The notes under the pieces were generated by a model. It was not told where the DNA came from. It saw only the letters and a program-made list of their open reading frames with translations, and made no database searches. Of a stretch of 64,000 nucleotides of DNA, positions 39,427 through 62,940 are shown piece after piece. The stretch spans positions 21,459,570 to 21,523,569 of the forward strand of contig CM053246.1 of the NCBI GenBank assembly GCA_028583405.1. Direction: 5' to 3'. The stretch comes from Pogonophryne albipinna (Eukaryota; Chordata; Actinopteri; Perciformes; Artedidraconidae). Within the stretch, counting starts at the first letter, position 1; each line of letters opens with the position of its first letter. The translations under genes and the position numbers were made by a program.

Positions 39427-39628
39427 TTACATTACATGTTACTTGTTAGACGCTTTTATCCAAAGCGACTTACATACTCAATACTGTGGACAATCCCCAC
39501 AGGAGCAATTTGGGGTGAAGTGTCTTGCCCAGGGACACAACGACATGCTGACTGCAGTGGGGTTTGAACCTGTGACCCCCTGATCCCAACACCAAGGCTC
39601 TATCCACTGCGCCAAAGCCACAGCCTCC
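39427..39628 (-). mobile_element. tRNA-derived SINE
   Basis: On the minus strand an A box TGGCGCAGTGG (39604-39614) and a B box GGTTCAAACCC (39560-39570) sit at tRNA-like spacing. They are followed by CTGGGCAAGACACTTCACCC and the tail GTCGCTTTGGATAAAAGCGT (39452-39471) ending in TGTAA repeats. This tail is very common in teleost SINEs; the family name is not assigned. Confidence 0.85.
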
Positions 39629-46044
<6,416 letters not shown>

Positions 46045-46067
<23 letters not shown>

Positions 46068-46075
46068 TGCGTGCG
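46045..46075. repeat. (GTGC)n tetranucleotide array
   Basis: About seven GTGC units following a short GT run. Confidence 0.9.
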
Positions 46076-48776
46076 TATGTGTCTGTGTGTACGTGAAAAA
46101 TACGTGCAAAATGATAATTGTGTTGTGTTAGTGATTGAGATAATATATCTGTAAAATGTATCTGTATGTTTATGATTAAGTGATTAAACCCAGTGTTTTG
46201 GTTATTTTAAAATGTGCTTACGTCTTAACATTTTTAATTGAATCCACATCAAGATAAAAACACCTTTGTGACTTTTTCATGACCAAAAAATAACCTCTGA
46301 GCCAATGGTTTGGAAGAAAAGCAACAGTTGAAAGGAATCTTCTCATGTTATTATGATAGAAGTTGTTTAAGAACTCTTACTTTATATCTATTTGTTGAAG
46401 TGATTTATCACTTGGTAATGATTGTCCGGGATGATTAATGCAGTGCTACATTTTGGAGAATGTATAATAAGATGATAACATAATTAATTAGTATGTGTTT
46501 TACATTCATCCAACACAGTAGAAAAGGTCTGGCCAACAGTCATTCATCATCCTAAAAAAATAAGGCTCAGATGGGGAGACAATTATTATAATGCAATGGT
46601 AATGATTTTTTGAGGCATTAACCAGCTTATCTAATGTCATGGACAAAGCAGACTGCAGTTATCAATCTTGCAATCATTACTTACACTTTTTATTAACTAT
46701 AAACTAGCATCTATTCTGATAACATGAACAAAAAGGTTAACACACCTGGTATATTACAGCAAGTGTAATTTCCCTTTAATGTACACATTTGTTTAACCTC
46801 ATTGTCCTGATTGCCATGCATGACAGTGGAATATTTTTTGGGCTCTGGGCTTTGTTTGTTAATCTCTTTATTTCCAATGTTAGCTTTGTACCTGTCACTT
46901 AGAGCATTTGAGAGTGAGCATGATGGACCTCGGTGTCTCGCTCAAGGACACTTAATCATGAAAGTGGCTGTTAATGGACCGGCGAGGCACTTAATGGTTA
47001 TGATGGGTGTTACGGGTGTTGTTGTGTCGTCAATCGAGCCTATGTACTGTGGACTTATGAGAATAAACAAGGTAAAGGACACTAGTGGCATCGTAAATAT
47101 TTCAAAATGAAGTTATTTTCCTTGTTATTCCCCCTGTACCAAACAAGCCCCGCAAATCTCCCTGTCTCCTCAGAAATAAGCTGAACAATGACAGAGAGAG
47201 AAGATTAACAGACGAGTCCCCGCTCTGCCGGCTGCTGGGGAGGGAGCAGAGCGAGAGATACAGGGAGATAAGACAACATAAGCATCCATTACATTCACAA
47301 ATGCAATATGTGCCTCTAAAAAAACACACAAATAGCATCAACAATAACTAAAACATTCACAATTATGACCGCACTAACATGACACACACAGAAAAAACAC
47401 ATATCTGCTTTCCATCATACAAACAGTCTAGCATGTAGACAAACAGGAGCAGATTCTTATCTTACTTATTTCCTTTCCCTCCTAACCCCAACAGAGGCTG
47501 TTTCTTTCAAGCAGAGACAAGCCAGCTTTATCATGTTACCACAAAATCGTATACATATGACACATTTCATTAATTTCTAGTATGTGTTCATGGGTATAGG
47601 TTAATTCCTTATTTTGCAGACAATGGGTTTCACCTTCACAACAAAGACAAAATAAAGCATCTCTGCTTGCCCTGCCTAATTTGAACCAATTTACTGCAAC
47701 TGCTGTTTTTATGAGGGATAAGAGTCACCTTGAGCCTTTGTAGTCAAATCCCACCAGCTATTTTCCACGCCTCTAATCCATACATTGCATAACATAGCAA
47801 GCTCTCCATTTATTCCTACTAGTGCCCTAACTGCTGCAAAGGATGAGGTAGACTCGGGGAGAGACAGGGGGATGGGGCACAACATTATGCAACATATATG
47901 AGGTATAAAGTAAATATGAGAATACATTATTTTCAATACACTGATATTTTTAAATAAAAGTCAAACTCACAGCTTCTGGGCTTTTTCTGGAGAACAAGCC
48001 GAGAGAAATAACATAAAGTGAATGACACAACAAAAAAGGAATTAAAGCAGATTCTATTTTGTGGAATGCTTTTTTCATTTTGAGATAAGCTTGTGTTGTG
48101 TTCTGTGTAGACATCCATTTGTTCATTGGGGTTGTGAACCCAAAAAAGGTTGAGAAGCACCATGTTGCGTAACGCACCAAACACCGTCCACATCACTGCA
48201 TCCATCCAAAATAAGCACTGATTCAATCAGACATCAATTGTACCCAGGTACAGGGCAGGGATGGACTTCATCAAAATGGAGGACAGGGGAGTCGGCTGAA
48301 TGTGACTTCATTCCATTATGTAATCATCTAACCCAGTGACAAATCCCCAGACAGTAACCCTCTCATTTATTTTTGGCCCTTTTACAATCATTTCTCAAAA
48401 CAGTTTTTCTTGTTAGTAGAGATTCTGACTAATTTTCTCAAAAATAATCTCAATTTCTCTACCATTCCCCCTTGTTAGCTGTCTGTTTAACCCCTCTACA
48501 TTTGACATGATTCATCTACCCATCTCTCAGCTTACTTACATCCCTTTTCCTTACATTCCCCCAACCTCCCACTGTTACTAACCATCTCTCCTAATCCCCC
48601 CCGCCACCAACAGATTCAATGCTTCAGTTTCCTCTTTTTATCCAAACCCTTCCGCTCTCCATATTATCTCTCCTTACTCTAATCTTCTGTCACATCCCTC
48701 AACCACTGCACATTTATTCTCTTTCCTTTATGTCTCAACACTCCTTCTTATTTCTTCAATGACCCAGCACCACAGG
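46076..48776. other. Intron downstream of the pde4b exon, nothing else seen
   Basis: No second exon (motifs such as FDVENG or FLYRSDSDYD) was spotted. A pyrimidine-rich stretch on plus at 48480-48760 lies just inside the donor. A fragment resembling a SINE tail (TCTCGCTCAAGGACACTTAA, 46937-46956) is too short to call. Confidence 0.4.
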
Positions 48777-48782
48777 CCTTAC
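48777..48782 (-). other. pde4b: Splice donor GTAAGG of the pde4b exon
   Basis: On the minus strand CATACCTG is followed by GTAAGG. Read through, the frame gives Trp then stop, which is not the PDE4 protein. Splicing here leaves TG, to be completed to a Cys codon by the next exon (known PDE4 long forms continue AHTCFDV). Confidence 0.85.
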
Positions 48783-49006
48783 CAGGTATGGGCCACAGTG
48801 AAGCGCCGTCTCTGTCTGATGCTCTTGTTGACCATCAGCTTGCGGAAGAGGCGCGGGGAGCTTCTTGGGGACAGTTTGGGAGACGTGGCGCCCCTCTTCC
48901 CTCCCCCCACACCTGGGATTTTGGGAGGCTCTAGCTCCAGGTGCATGTGCTCCTTGAATGTCCGGATGCAGGAGTCCATGTCAACGCTCAGCTCGTTGGA
49001 TGACAT
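48783..49006 (-). CDS. pde4b: pde4b alternative first coding exon (PDE4B3-type N-terminus)
   Basis: PDE4B hydrolyses cAMP to 5'-AMP, and its long isoforms carry isoform-specific N-termini that direct targeting. The minus-strand ATG at 49006 opens 74 codons plus two bases. Visible segments are CIRTFKEHMHLELE near residues 13-26, an S/P-rich stretch (SPKLSPRSSPRLFRKL) around 43-58 and VNKSIRQRRRFTVAHT at the end. From memory this order and wording match the mammalian PDE4B3 N-terminus; PDE4D5 ends similarly (RRFTVAHT) but lacks the KTFKEQMHLELE-like part. The exon ends ...HT+TG followed by GTAAGG, a good donor in phase 2, so the next exon would complete a Cys codon as in PDE4 proteins. The ATG was chosen over an in-frame upstream GTG at 49012. 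A Gly-rich insert (PGVGGGKRG) differs from the mammalian form. Catalytic and UCR exons are not seen here. The teleost paralogue (a or b) cannot be decided. Confidence 0.88.
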
Positions 49007-49021
49007 TCCCACAGGCTGGGT

Positions 49022-49075
49022 TCAGTCTTTCTGTCCTCTTACAAATGCAGTCGCTTCCTGTTTCACTTCAGTCAT
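49022..49075 (-). other. Upstream ORF of 17 codons ending 15 bases before the pde4b ATG
   Basis: Minus-strand ATG at 49073-49075 opens MTEVKQEATAFVRGQKD and stops with TGA at 49022-49024, leaving 15 bases to the main ATG at 49006. Its start overlaps the stop of the preceding upstream ORF (TGATG). It is real only if the leader is contiguous here. Translation is inferred. Confidence 0.4.
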
Positions 49076-49107
49076 CAGCTGCTCATGTACAGCTTATTTC
49101 TCATCAT
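49075..49107 (-). other. Upstream ORF of 10 codons with TGATG overlap
   Basis: Minus-strand ATGATG opens at 49107 (MMRNKLYMSS) and stops with TGA at 49075-49077. The A of that stop is the first base of the next upstream ATG. Stop/start overlap of this type is compatible with reinitiation, but nothing here proves use. Confidence 0.35.
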
Positions 49108-49136
49108 CCAGACACCAGAGAAGTTTGCGCTGGGTT

Positions 49137-49164
49137 GAAATGTTGTAGCCGAAATGTTGTAGCC
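49137..49164. repeat. 14-bp tandem duplication in the pde4b leader
   Basis: The unit GAAATGTTGTAGCC occurs at 49137-49150 and again at 49151-49164, followed by a partial third start (GAAATA). Confidence 0.85.
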
Positions 49165-49869
49165 GAAATATTGAGACTACCTCACACACAAACATTCACC
49201 CAGGAAAAGGCCAGCTCACATACCCTTTTGTTGTTTGTGCTGCCTCCTTGCTTTCTATCCTTCCTCCTTTTCTACCGCTTCTTCACGGGTTAAGGGATTA
49301 GCCAGCCAGCAGTGGTGCCCTCGCCCTCTCTCTTTCCTTTTGGATAAAGCAACGTGCTTTCCTGCTGGTCTTCTGTTCATCAGAGGTTCTTAGAGGTGCT
49401 TTACCCACAGCAGGGTCACATGCAGCTCATACCAGGAGAGAAGAATTCCTCTTTTCTCAACACAGCCTCTCTTCCATTTCCCTCCTGGTGTTGCAGTCTG
49501 AAACGTACTCCCCCCAGTGCTTCTCTGTGTCCCTCTCTCACAGTTGGTGCCTGCTGGATGCCCACCTCAGTACCAACTCTTTCTCTTAGTCCATCCAGGC
49601 TGCTTGATGTTGGAGTATTTCCCTTATGAAAGATTCAGAAGGGCTGAACGCTGCTCTCTGCCTCCTCCTGCCTCCTCCATCAAGCACCGCTTGACTGACC
49701 TCCTCTCTCCGCAAACAGCCCCCACTTCTCCGAAAGGCACTCCCGGTGTGGCACAGAGTGACTTCCACTATGCAGAGCCTCAAGTCAGATTCCCTTTCAC
49801 TTGCACAGTCAAAGTGGTGAGCTGCGCAGAGCAAAGCACGCAGGCAAATGCTTCACTTGCTGTTTCATT

Positions 49870-49960
49870 CAGAATATACACAAGGAGCTGAGAGCAGGCA
49901 CGCAGCGAGTGCAAGCCACGCCTCCCCTGTTAAGGATTGGCTGGTGGTTGTTGTGACGAC
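49870..49960 (-). promoter_or_regulatory. pde4b: Promoter-like stretch upstream of the pde4b leader
   Basis: Reading the minus strand in transcription order: a CGTCA half-CRE (49954-49958), a CCAAT box (49936-49940), a GC/KLF-like box GGGGAGGCGTGG (49916-49927) and a TATA-like TATATT (49874-49879). Spacing is plausible for a start near 49845. The half-CRE would fit feedback by cAMP, which is known for some PDE4 promoters; here it is only inference. Confidence 0.4.
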
Positions 49961-53050
<3,090 letters not shown>

Positions 53051-53290
53051 GTCTTGTTTAAAGGTCACCTAATCATCAGCAAAATCCACTTTTCATGTAT
53101 TGTATACCTAAACATGTGTCCCCTCTGTGTAGAGATTCTGAAAATGTCAGGAAAAAAGATTTGCTCTCTTTCTGTCCTGATCCATTTATATAAAAACCTG
53201 TCTGAAAATGAGCTGATCAGATTTTAACCACTTTATGATGTCATAACGATGATTTGGCTTGTGTAACCATTAGCCAATAACCAACCAATG
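53051..53290 (+). repeat. Fragment of a dispersed MITE-like repeat
   Basis: TTTAAAGGTCACCTAATCAT, then AAAATCCACTTTTCATGTAT, GTAGAGATTCTGAAAATGTC and CCATTAGCCAATAACCAACC. I recognise this as a common teleost repeat whose TTTAAAGG start resembles the ends of 30398-31086. No second end was found. Confidence 0.5.
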
Positions 53291-56804
<3,514 letters not shown>

Positions 56805-59800
56805 GCCCCTTTCACACCAACGCGTTTTCAGCTCCGGCTCGGAGCTGGAGCCTGAAAAGTGCCGGTTTTTCCTGTTCACACCGCAGCGGCGCCGCCTCTT
56901 AGCTCCGGAATCCGGTTCACTTCCAGCTCCAAAAAATTGTCGGTCTAGAGGCAAGAGCTTCGGAGCTAAGAGGTGGCGTCGCTTACGTCTCTCTTACGTC
57001 GAGGTGTGCAGGAAACTAAACCCACCTCCCCTGAAAATGGGTCGACTGTCATGCCTGCCTACAAGCAGTAGTGCTTATAAACACTCTTTATCAAGTCAGG
57101 CAACACTAACCAGGCTTCGTGTGATTCTGTTTATCTGTACCTTACTTTGACCATCCGTTCACTGTTATTGATCATTGTGGAGAGAGGCAGACGTTTGGTT
57201 TTGTATTATAGCCAGTGTTGGGCAAGTTACTTCCAAAATGTAATATATTACATATTACTTATTACTCTCTTTTGAAAGTAATAAGTTACATTACAAAATT
57301 ACTGTCTCTGAAATGTAATGAGTTACACTACTTTAGTTACTTTTTTAAGTTACTTTCACCAAAATAACCGCAAAAGAATTTTTAAATGCTAAAATGTAGT
57401 TTAGTGCAGCTCATTATACATCCAGTGAAGGGCAATGTGGTAGCATAACAACTGTGTAGGCCCTTAAGGCTACTAACAACTTGTATTACACGGCTTAGTT
57501 GAATACTCGATTCTGATTGTAAATTCTTAACATGTGACACGTTGTTAATACAGTACAGACCACTGTCAAGGACTATAATGAAGGTTGCTAAGGAAAGAAA
57601 GAGAAAGGAAAAGAGGTTAAAAGACGGAGCGCTGGACGTCAGATAAATCACCAGAAGAAGGCAGACAGGAAGTAAACAATAACAGGACACGGAATGGGCT
57701 CTGTAGTTTGTTTAGTATATGGCCATGTACAGGCCCGGCTCCAGAACAAAATGACTCAGGGTGCCTCTGAGGTTACAGGGGGCGCAGCAGTAGTAGGTTT
57801 ACATGAGCAATAGTGGCCGGCAACAGCAATGAAAAATAGCATTGATGGTCCCAATGAACAGATTATGGCATTTGTTATGTTTTGAAACCAAGCAAGTGAG
57901 AACATTTCAATTGAGTTAAAAGTGCAATCCTGAAATATTTCATACAGTCCAAAGTGGACTGTGGCAAAGAAAAGCACAAAATCTTCAAAGCTGTACTGAT
58001 AAAACAAATGAGAACGTATTGTAAATCAAGGCAAATATTATTTGAACCAGCTCATGGTTTGAAATGGCAAACATTGAAAAGCAAAAGTATTATTAAAACC
58101 ATGTACTACATCATCACCTTGGTCCCATCATATACTCTGGGAAGAGAATATTTACTGTGCTTGAAAACTGGTATCACATCTTCCTGTGAGGTTGACTTTG
58201 TGACCTGGAGAACATTTCAGCTGCAACATCAGCTTGTTGATAAGCTTGGGATATGAGATCTTTTTGTAGCCATTCGTGGTGAAGGCATCTGTGCTATTGT
58301 ATGCATTATTTTTGACCCAACATTTCTACAGGCATGGCAGAATATGGCACTATTTTCACATGAATATTCTAGCCCTTGTCTATTTGTATACCACGAGCTG
58401 CAACATGACCGCCGAACCCCACTGTACAGGCGGGTACTTGATATACCTGGGCAGGCTCTGTTTTGCCGTGGTATCCTGGCACCTGCGGGCCGCAGAGGGG
58501 CTGCGTAGTTTCGGGCAACGAAGAGTGCTGCTCCCGGGGTTGAGGGCGGCGAGTCAGGCGGGAGTAAGCTAGTGTCCACAACGGAGGGTAACGTGATGTC
58601 CCCATCTGGCCTGTTGCTACTGTCTGCAGTAGATGCAGTGTTGCTGGCGTTTAGTGATGGTTGCTTTAACCATTTTCGTATAAATGATTATCCACAGATG
58701 TGTGTCACTGCTGTGGAAGCACTTTGGAAATGATGCACGCGCAGCGGAGCAGGTCACGCGCACCTGACACAATTTGTTGTTTGTATTTTTCGCTCAGTTC
58801 TCTTTTTTGAATAGAGGGTGCATAACATTCAACTGCCCGAATATCCCGACGCGAAGCCTGAAGGGTAAACACCAGGTTTACTAATCTACCCGCACAATTT
58901 GTCTGGTGTCGGAATGTCTCGCTATGTTAGTACATTCTTAAAAAACAAAACACCACTTTATTTCGGGTTAAAATGTGTTGTAACTGCGTTACTGAGCATT
59001 GTAACAGGTAATATATTACCTACATTTCATTAGTAATGCGTTACATTACTTCGTTACAGCAAAAAGTAATATATTACTGTAACTCCGTTACTTTTGTAAC
59101 GCGTTACACCCAACACTGATTATAGCAGCTATCGGATGGAATCAATACATGGGCTGCACAGGTTGTCGTGTCCGACTATCACAAGTAGAATCATAATAAA
59201 AATACGCCGGTAAAATGTGCCTGTAGAAAACGGTTTATGCCACAATAGGATAGCAATAGCAAGTAGTCAGTTTAGCTTCGGTTGCTATGCTAACATCACC
59301 CATTTTATACCAGAGAAACTTTCATAACAGCGTTGTGATGCCAAACAGCGTCAATTCAGACTGACACACATTCACTTAGGCTAAGGGGAACTGGGGATAT
59401 GTATCAGCTGCTTGTGTGAGTCGGACAGTGAATACTTTAGAGCGGCCGCTGCAGTGTGAGCTAACGGGAGAATAAACTCCCGTGGAAGAGCAGCCAACAC
59501 TGCAGCGGTCGGTAAATGCCGCAGAAACACATTAATAAACAATGAACCACGGCACTCTGGAGAAAAGTATAAGGTTGGAGAAGTCGTTATTCAATTTAAT
59601 CTGGCTTCGTGTGATTAAAAGCAACACGATCATCGACCCGACGCAGTTCCCCGTTGTTGTTGTGAGCCGTAACGTTGTTGGGGAGCAAATCAGCGATGTA
59701 AACGGTGACGTCATGACGCAGCGGCAGCACCAGTCGGGCTCTGGGCGGTGTGAACAGAGCGGGAGCAGAAAAGGGAAACCGGAGCTGAACCAGAAAAGCT

Positions 59801-59848
59801 CTAGCTCGGAGCTAGAAAGGGAAAAGCGCTGGTGTGAAAGCCGCATGT
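56805..59848. mobile_element. Long-TIR MITE (CTTTCACACCA ends) split by a hAT
   Basis: The left end reads CTTTCACACCAACGC and the right end inward CTTTCACACCAGCGC. Both continue with AGCTCCGGCTCGGAGCTGGA-like and GTTCACACCGC motifs over roughly 80-120 bases. No TSD is clear, so the superfamily is open. The hAT at 57213-59118 interrupts it; without the hAT the element is about 1.1 kb. Confidence 0.72.
57213..59118. mobile_element. hAT element (CAGTGTTGGG family), long copy
   Basis: Inverted CAGTGTTGGG ends and an exact 8-bp duplication ATTATAGC (57205-57212, 59119-59126). Its outer parts match the 681-bp copy at 33466-34146, while about 1.2 kb of middle sequence is found only here. No transposase domain was recognised in the middle, so it too is probably non-autonomous. 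Confidence 0.94.
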
Positions 59849-59883
59849 AAGAAATTAATCACCTGGCTACTCTATTTAACCTG

Positions 59884-61050
59884 TTAAACCCCAAGGTCCC
59901 CGTCGGCGGGGACCCTGTTTTTTTTTTTCACGACACTGTGTCTCAGGGGATCTTAATATTTAAGAACCTATTAATGTGTTATACCAGATTAACGGGAATA
60001 ATCTCAGCTAACTGACGATACAAACCATTTTTACCAAAACAAAACACAAGTCTCATAAGAAGCATCTAAATGACCCCTTAGCGAAAAATGCTAACGGACA
60101 TTGGCACAGAACTCAAGGTAAAAGTACCCTTATTACTTATCGTAGCTGCACAAGATATCCGATTAAAGCTGAGGTTCCACAGATTATTTAGGTATATAGT
60201 ATCATCACTGAGTCATCCGAACTCGCGACAGGGGAAGCAAACACAGACATCACAACACGTACCTTTACAGAGCTTCTAGGGAGATCGTCTCACCGTAGCT
60301 GTCAATCTGATCAAAAGACGTGTTCAATGGCATTAAAACGAGAAAAAACGCGGCTGAATCGGTTAATCCATAGGTTTTTAACGTCTCTGTATAAAAAAAT
60401 TATTTCATTTATAATACATAATTCCATTTTTATGTAAAAATCGGAGAGCAAAAGTTAGCTGCTAATGGTAGCCACCAGAGTGGCTGCTGCTTCCGGTCTT
60501 GGCTATGCGGCAGTCTAACACACACACATTACCAAATAAGGACTATGTGGGAGTTTCCCTCGATTCCATTTGCTCTGACGTTTAGAAAGAGATGTCACAT
60601 GTCAAAATCCAGCAAGGGGGGCCAGAGATATGGAAAACCCACCCAAATGGCCCCAGAAGAGGTTTTTTTTTGCTAAATCTGTCTAAAAAGATCAAATATC
60701 ACTTGTTTTGCATCAATCTTGATACAGGGTACTTATTATATATTGTACTTTGGATTCCTAAAGCTTTTAGTCTACTAACCCATCATCCAAGGTTAGTTTT
60801 CACTTTAAGTACAAAATATTTTTTGGACGGACACTATAATTTACAGTTTTTTACCATGTTCAATCTGAATTTTCTTTAAAATAAAAAACATCTATATTGA
60901 ATCTGACTTTTCTACATCCAACTCACAGGTTTATCATTACTTTGAGAACAAAGATTATTAATTTAACCCTTTTAGAAGGGAAGATATGGTCATTTGTTCT
61001 GGGAATGTCATTTTCGAGCCTGAAACCTGAAAAACAGGCTCGGGGCTTAA
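59884..61050. mobile_element. TTAA-flanked DNA element, piggyBac-like
   Basis: TTAA at 59884-59887 and 61047-61050 borders inverted ends ACCCCAAGG.CC and GCCCCGAGCC. The flanks CCTG and CAGG extend the symmetry. No transposase frame. The superfamily is inferred from the TTAA sites only. Confidence 0.55.
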
Positions 61051-61706
61051 CAGGATGGTGTTCCTCAAGTGACTCTGGTCCAATCAGGAGTGATTAGCTA
61101 GTTTTGTAAAAGCATGTCTGAATTTGACACGACTGGACAACTGGCCGACTGCCCAGAAACTGGCCACTTGCTGTTTGTGTATGTTATCTGAAACTGATAC
61201 ATGGTACCTGTTGCTGTGTGTGTATGTGTATGTGTGCGTGTGCGTGTGCGTGTGCGTGTGCGTGTGTGAGGCATGCTGCATAAATAATGAAGCAAGGCAA
61301 TGTAATCAACAACAGGCTTAGTGCTACATGGCAGCTCAGTCACAAATGCAGAGAGGGCTTCTAACACGTTTTCTGAAGCTGAGTCTTTGCTTAGTATAAC
61401 TGAGGGATCCTGTGGTTTGACAAACAACTTTCTCCAATGATTAGTACTTAAGATTCCATTTATGCAATTGGTGAACGTCAGCCTGTTAGTATGTTTGGAC
61501 AGGCATTCCCTATTGACATCTCATATTCATGAAAAATGTTCGGATGCTTCACAACCAAAACAAAATCCACATTGCTCCATCAAAAACTGTAGAAAAGTCC
61601 CGACATAGTCCAGGCTCAAGCATAGAACAACAAGAAAGAGGCTTAGCTACGACGAGTACACACCTTATAGAACATAAGATGTCAGTGTTGTTCATACACT
61701 CATAAC
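61051..61706. other. Unique sequence with a hexamer-like GT array
   Basis: (TGTGCG)-type repeat at 61215-61268; otherwise nothing recognised. Confidence 0.5.
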
Positions 61707-61714
61707 AAACAAGG

Positions 61715-61976
61715 CAGTGTTTCCCATACATTGATTCATTTGTGGCGGGCCGCCACAATTAAATATCGTCCGCCACAAAAGGATCTCGTAATTTTTTTTC
61801 AAAATCATTCTTTTTTTTTCTTTTTTTAAATGTTGGTGGTCTAATGGATAGTGTGGTGGGCTGATGATCGGAAGGTTGCGAGTTCAAATCCCGCCTGGAA
61901 CACCACTACTAGTGTGCCCTTGAGTAAGGCGGTACGGTGCCCCCACAAATAGAATCAAATTCTGTGGGAAACACTG
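61715..61976. mobile_element. hAT MITE (CAGTGTTTCCCA ends) carrying a SINE
   Basis: The left end reads CAGTGTTTCCCATACATTGA and the right end inward CAGTGTTTCCCACAGAATTT; both continue toward TTTGTGGGGG/TTTGTGGCGG. Flanks AAACAAGG and CAAGGTGT do not match, so the duplication is lost or the border is shifted. A tRNA-derived SINE sits in its middle. Confidence 0.8.
61831..61945 (+). mobile_element. tRNA-derived SINE inside the hAT MITE
   Basis: A box TGGTCTAATGG (61837-61847) and B box AGTTCAAATCC (61881-61891), then AGTGTGCCCTTGAGTAAGGC, the usual body start of a widespread teleost SINE. The 3' part is cut short. Pol III boxes appear intact. Confidence 0.8.
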
Positions 61977-61984
61977 CAAGGTGT

Positions 61985-62585
61985 CAAAATATGTGGGGTT
62001 TATAAATGAAACTGCGCAACCTTATTGCAGCTATATTAGTATTAGTCTATGTGATGACCAGGTAACAAGACATTTTAACACAGGAATGCCAAAATAGGTT
62101 GGAAATGATTGAGAAACAGTCAAAGCTTTACATAGTTTGTCCACCAGAGAGCACTAACAAGCTGATTTTTCAACTTTGACATTTCCTGCACAGTATGAAA
62201 CTTGGTCCCCATTCAGAAAATATATCAAAAATATCAGATTTACAATTTTTCGCTTTTTTTTTATCAATTCCTAAATATCAATATGAGTATGGGCTTAACA
62301 AAATCTAGTAGCAGTCTACATTGATAAATTAAGCTCTTTCTCCCTGAAGGTTTATGTTTCATTTCATAACATATATTCTTTGTTTAAAACATAAGCTGAG
62401 CTAGTCTTTGTTTAAGGTGAGGTTGGCCAACTTTCACTACAAAATCACTTTTTTATACTTTGTATGATGACAATAAAGATATTCTGATTCTGTTTGTGCA
62501 AGACACTGTTGGACAAAAACTAACATTCAATGCTTTTTAAGTGTTGCATCTTTATTCATGTAAAATAAATGCTACATTGTCTAAA
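61985..62585. other. Unique sequence, nothing seen
   Basis: AT-rich spacer with no supported feature. Confidence 0.4.
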
Positions 62586-62587
62586 GC

Positions 62588-62697
62588 AGGGGTTTTCAAA
62601 GTGTGGGAAGGTGAGCCTCCCCTCAGAGAACATAAGAACAGCCGCGCCCCCCCTCCCAATTATTATTGCTATTATTATTATTATTGTTGCTATAATG
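62588..62697. mobile_element. Left end of a hAT-like element (CAGGGGTTTTCAAAGTGTGG)
   Basis: The terminus CAGGGGTTTTCAAAGTGTGG is typical of a hAT family in fish, followed by a C-rich stretch and an ATT repeat at 62660-62685. The right end is not in view. Confidence 0.55.
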
Positions 62698-62940
62698 CAG
62701 GGGTATTCAATTGCATTTCAAAGAGGTCCAGTAAGACAAAATGTCATTAAATGCTCTGTTTTCGCTGTCTACCTTTCTCTTTTTTGAGCACGCCATTTGA
62801 AATTACTCCGACTGTTTCTCTCTTCTTGTCTTGTCTCTGTGTGTGTGTTTGAATCTATCGTGCTGACTCACTGTGACTGACTGCACCAATTTGATTGGCT
62901 GAGTAGCGTCACCTCCTTAAAACATTAAGGAGCTCTCTTC
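62698..62940. mobile_element. Left end of another hAT-like element (CAGGGGTATTCAATT)
   Basis: CAGGGGTATTCAATTGCATT followed by TCAAAGAGGTCCAGT is a recognisable hAT terminus. Its right end lies outside the window or was lost when the LINE inserted. Confidence 0.55.

Larger units (their letters stand above)
49007..49845 (-). promoter_or_regulatory. pde4b: Candidate 5' leader of the PDE4B3-type transcript
   Basis: This is the minus-strand sequence directly upstream of the pde4b ATG. No convincing 3' splice site interrupts it, so it may be a contiguous leader of roughly 0.8 kb; the transcription start is inferred, not seen. It contains many upstream ATGs with short ORFs: ATG-GAC-TAA ending near 49586, one of about 19 codons near 49665, one of about 31 codons opening near 49197, and two overlapping ones close to the main start. 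It also has a 14-bp tandem duplication at 49137-49164. Such leaders usually reduce translation of the main ORF (inference). Confidence 0.45.

Noticed and set aside
46937..46956. SINE tail fragment (CTCGCTCAAGGACACTTAA)
   Set aside because: Too short and without pol III boxes or the usual 3' tail.
48779..48782. Trp codon and stop ending the pde4b frame
   Set aside because: They result from reading into the intron; the GTAAGG donor and PDE4 family knowledge place the exon end at 48783.
61837..61900. Possible tRNA gene
   Set aside because: It has A and B boxes but lacks a convincing acceptor stem and continues into a SINE body.
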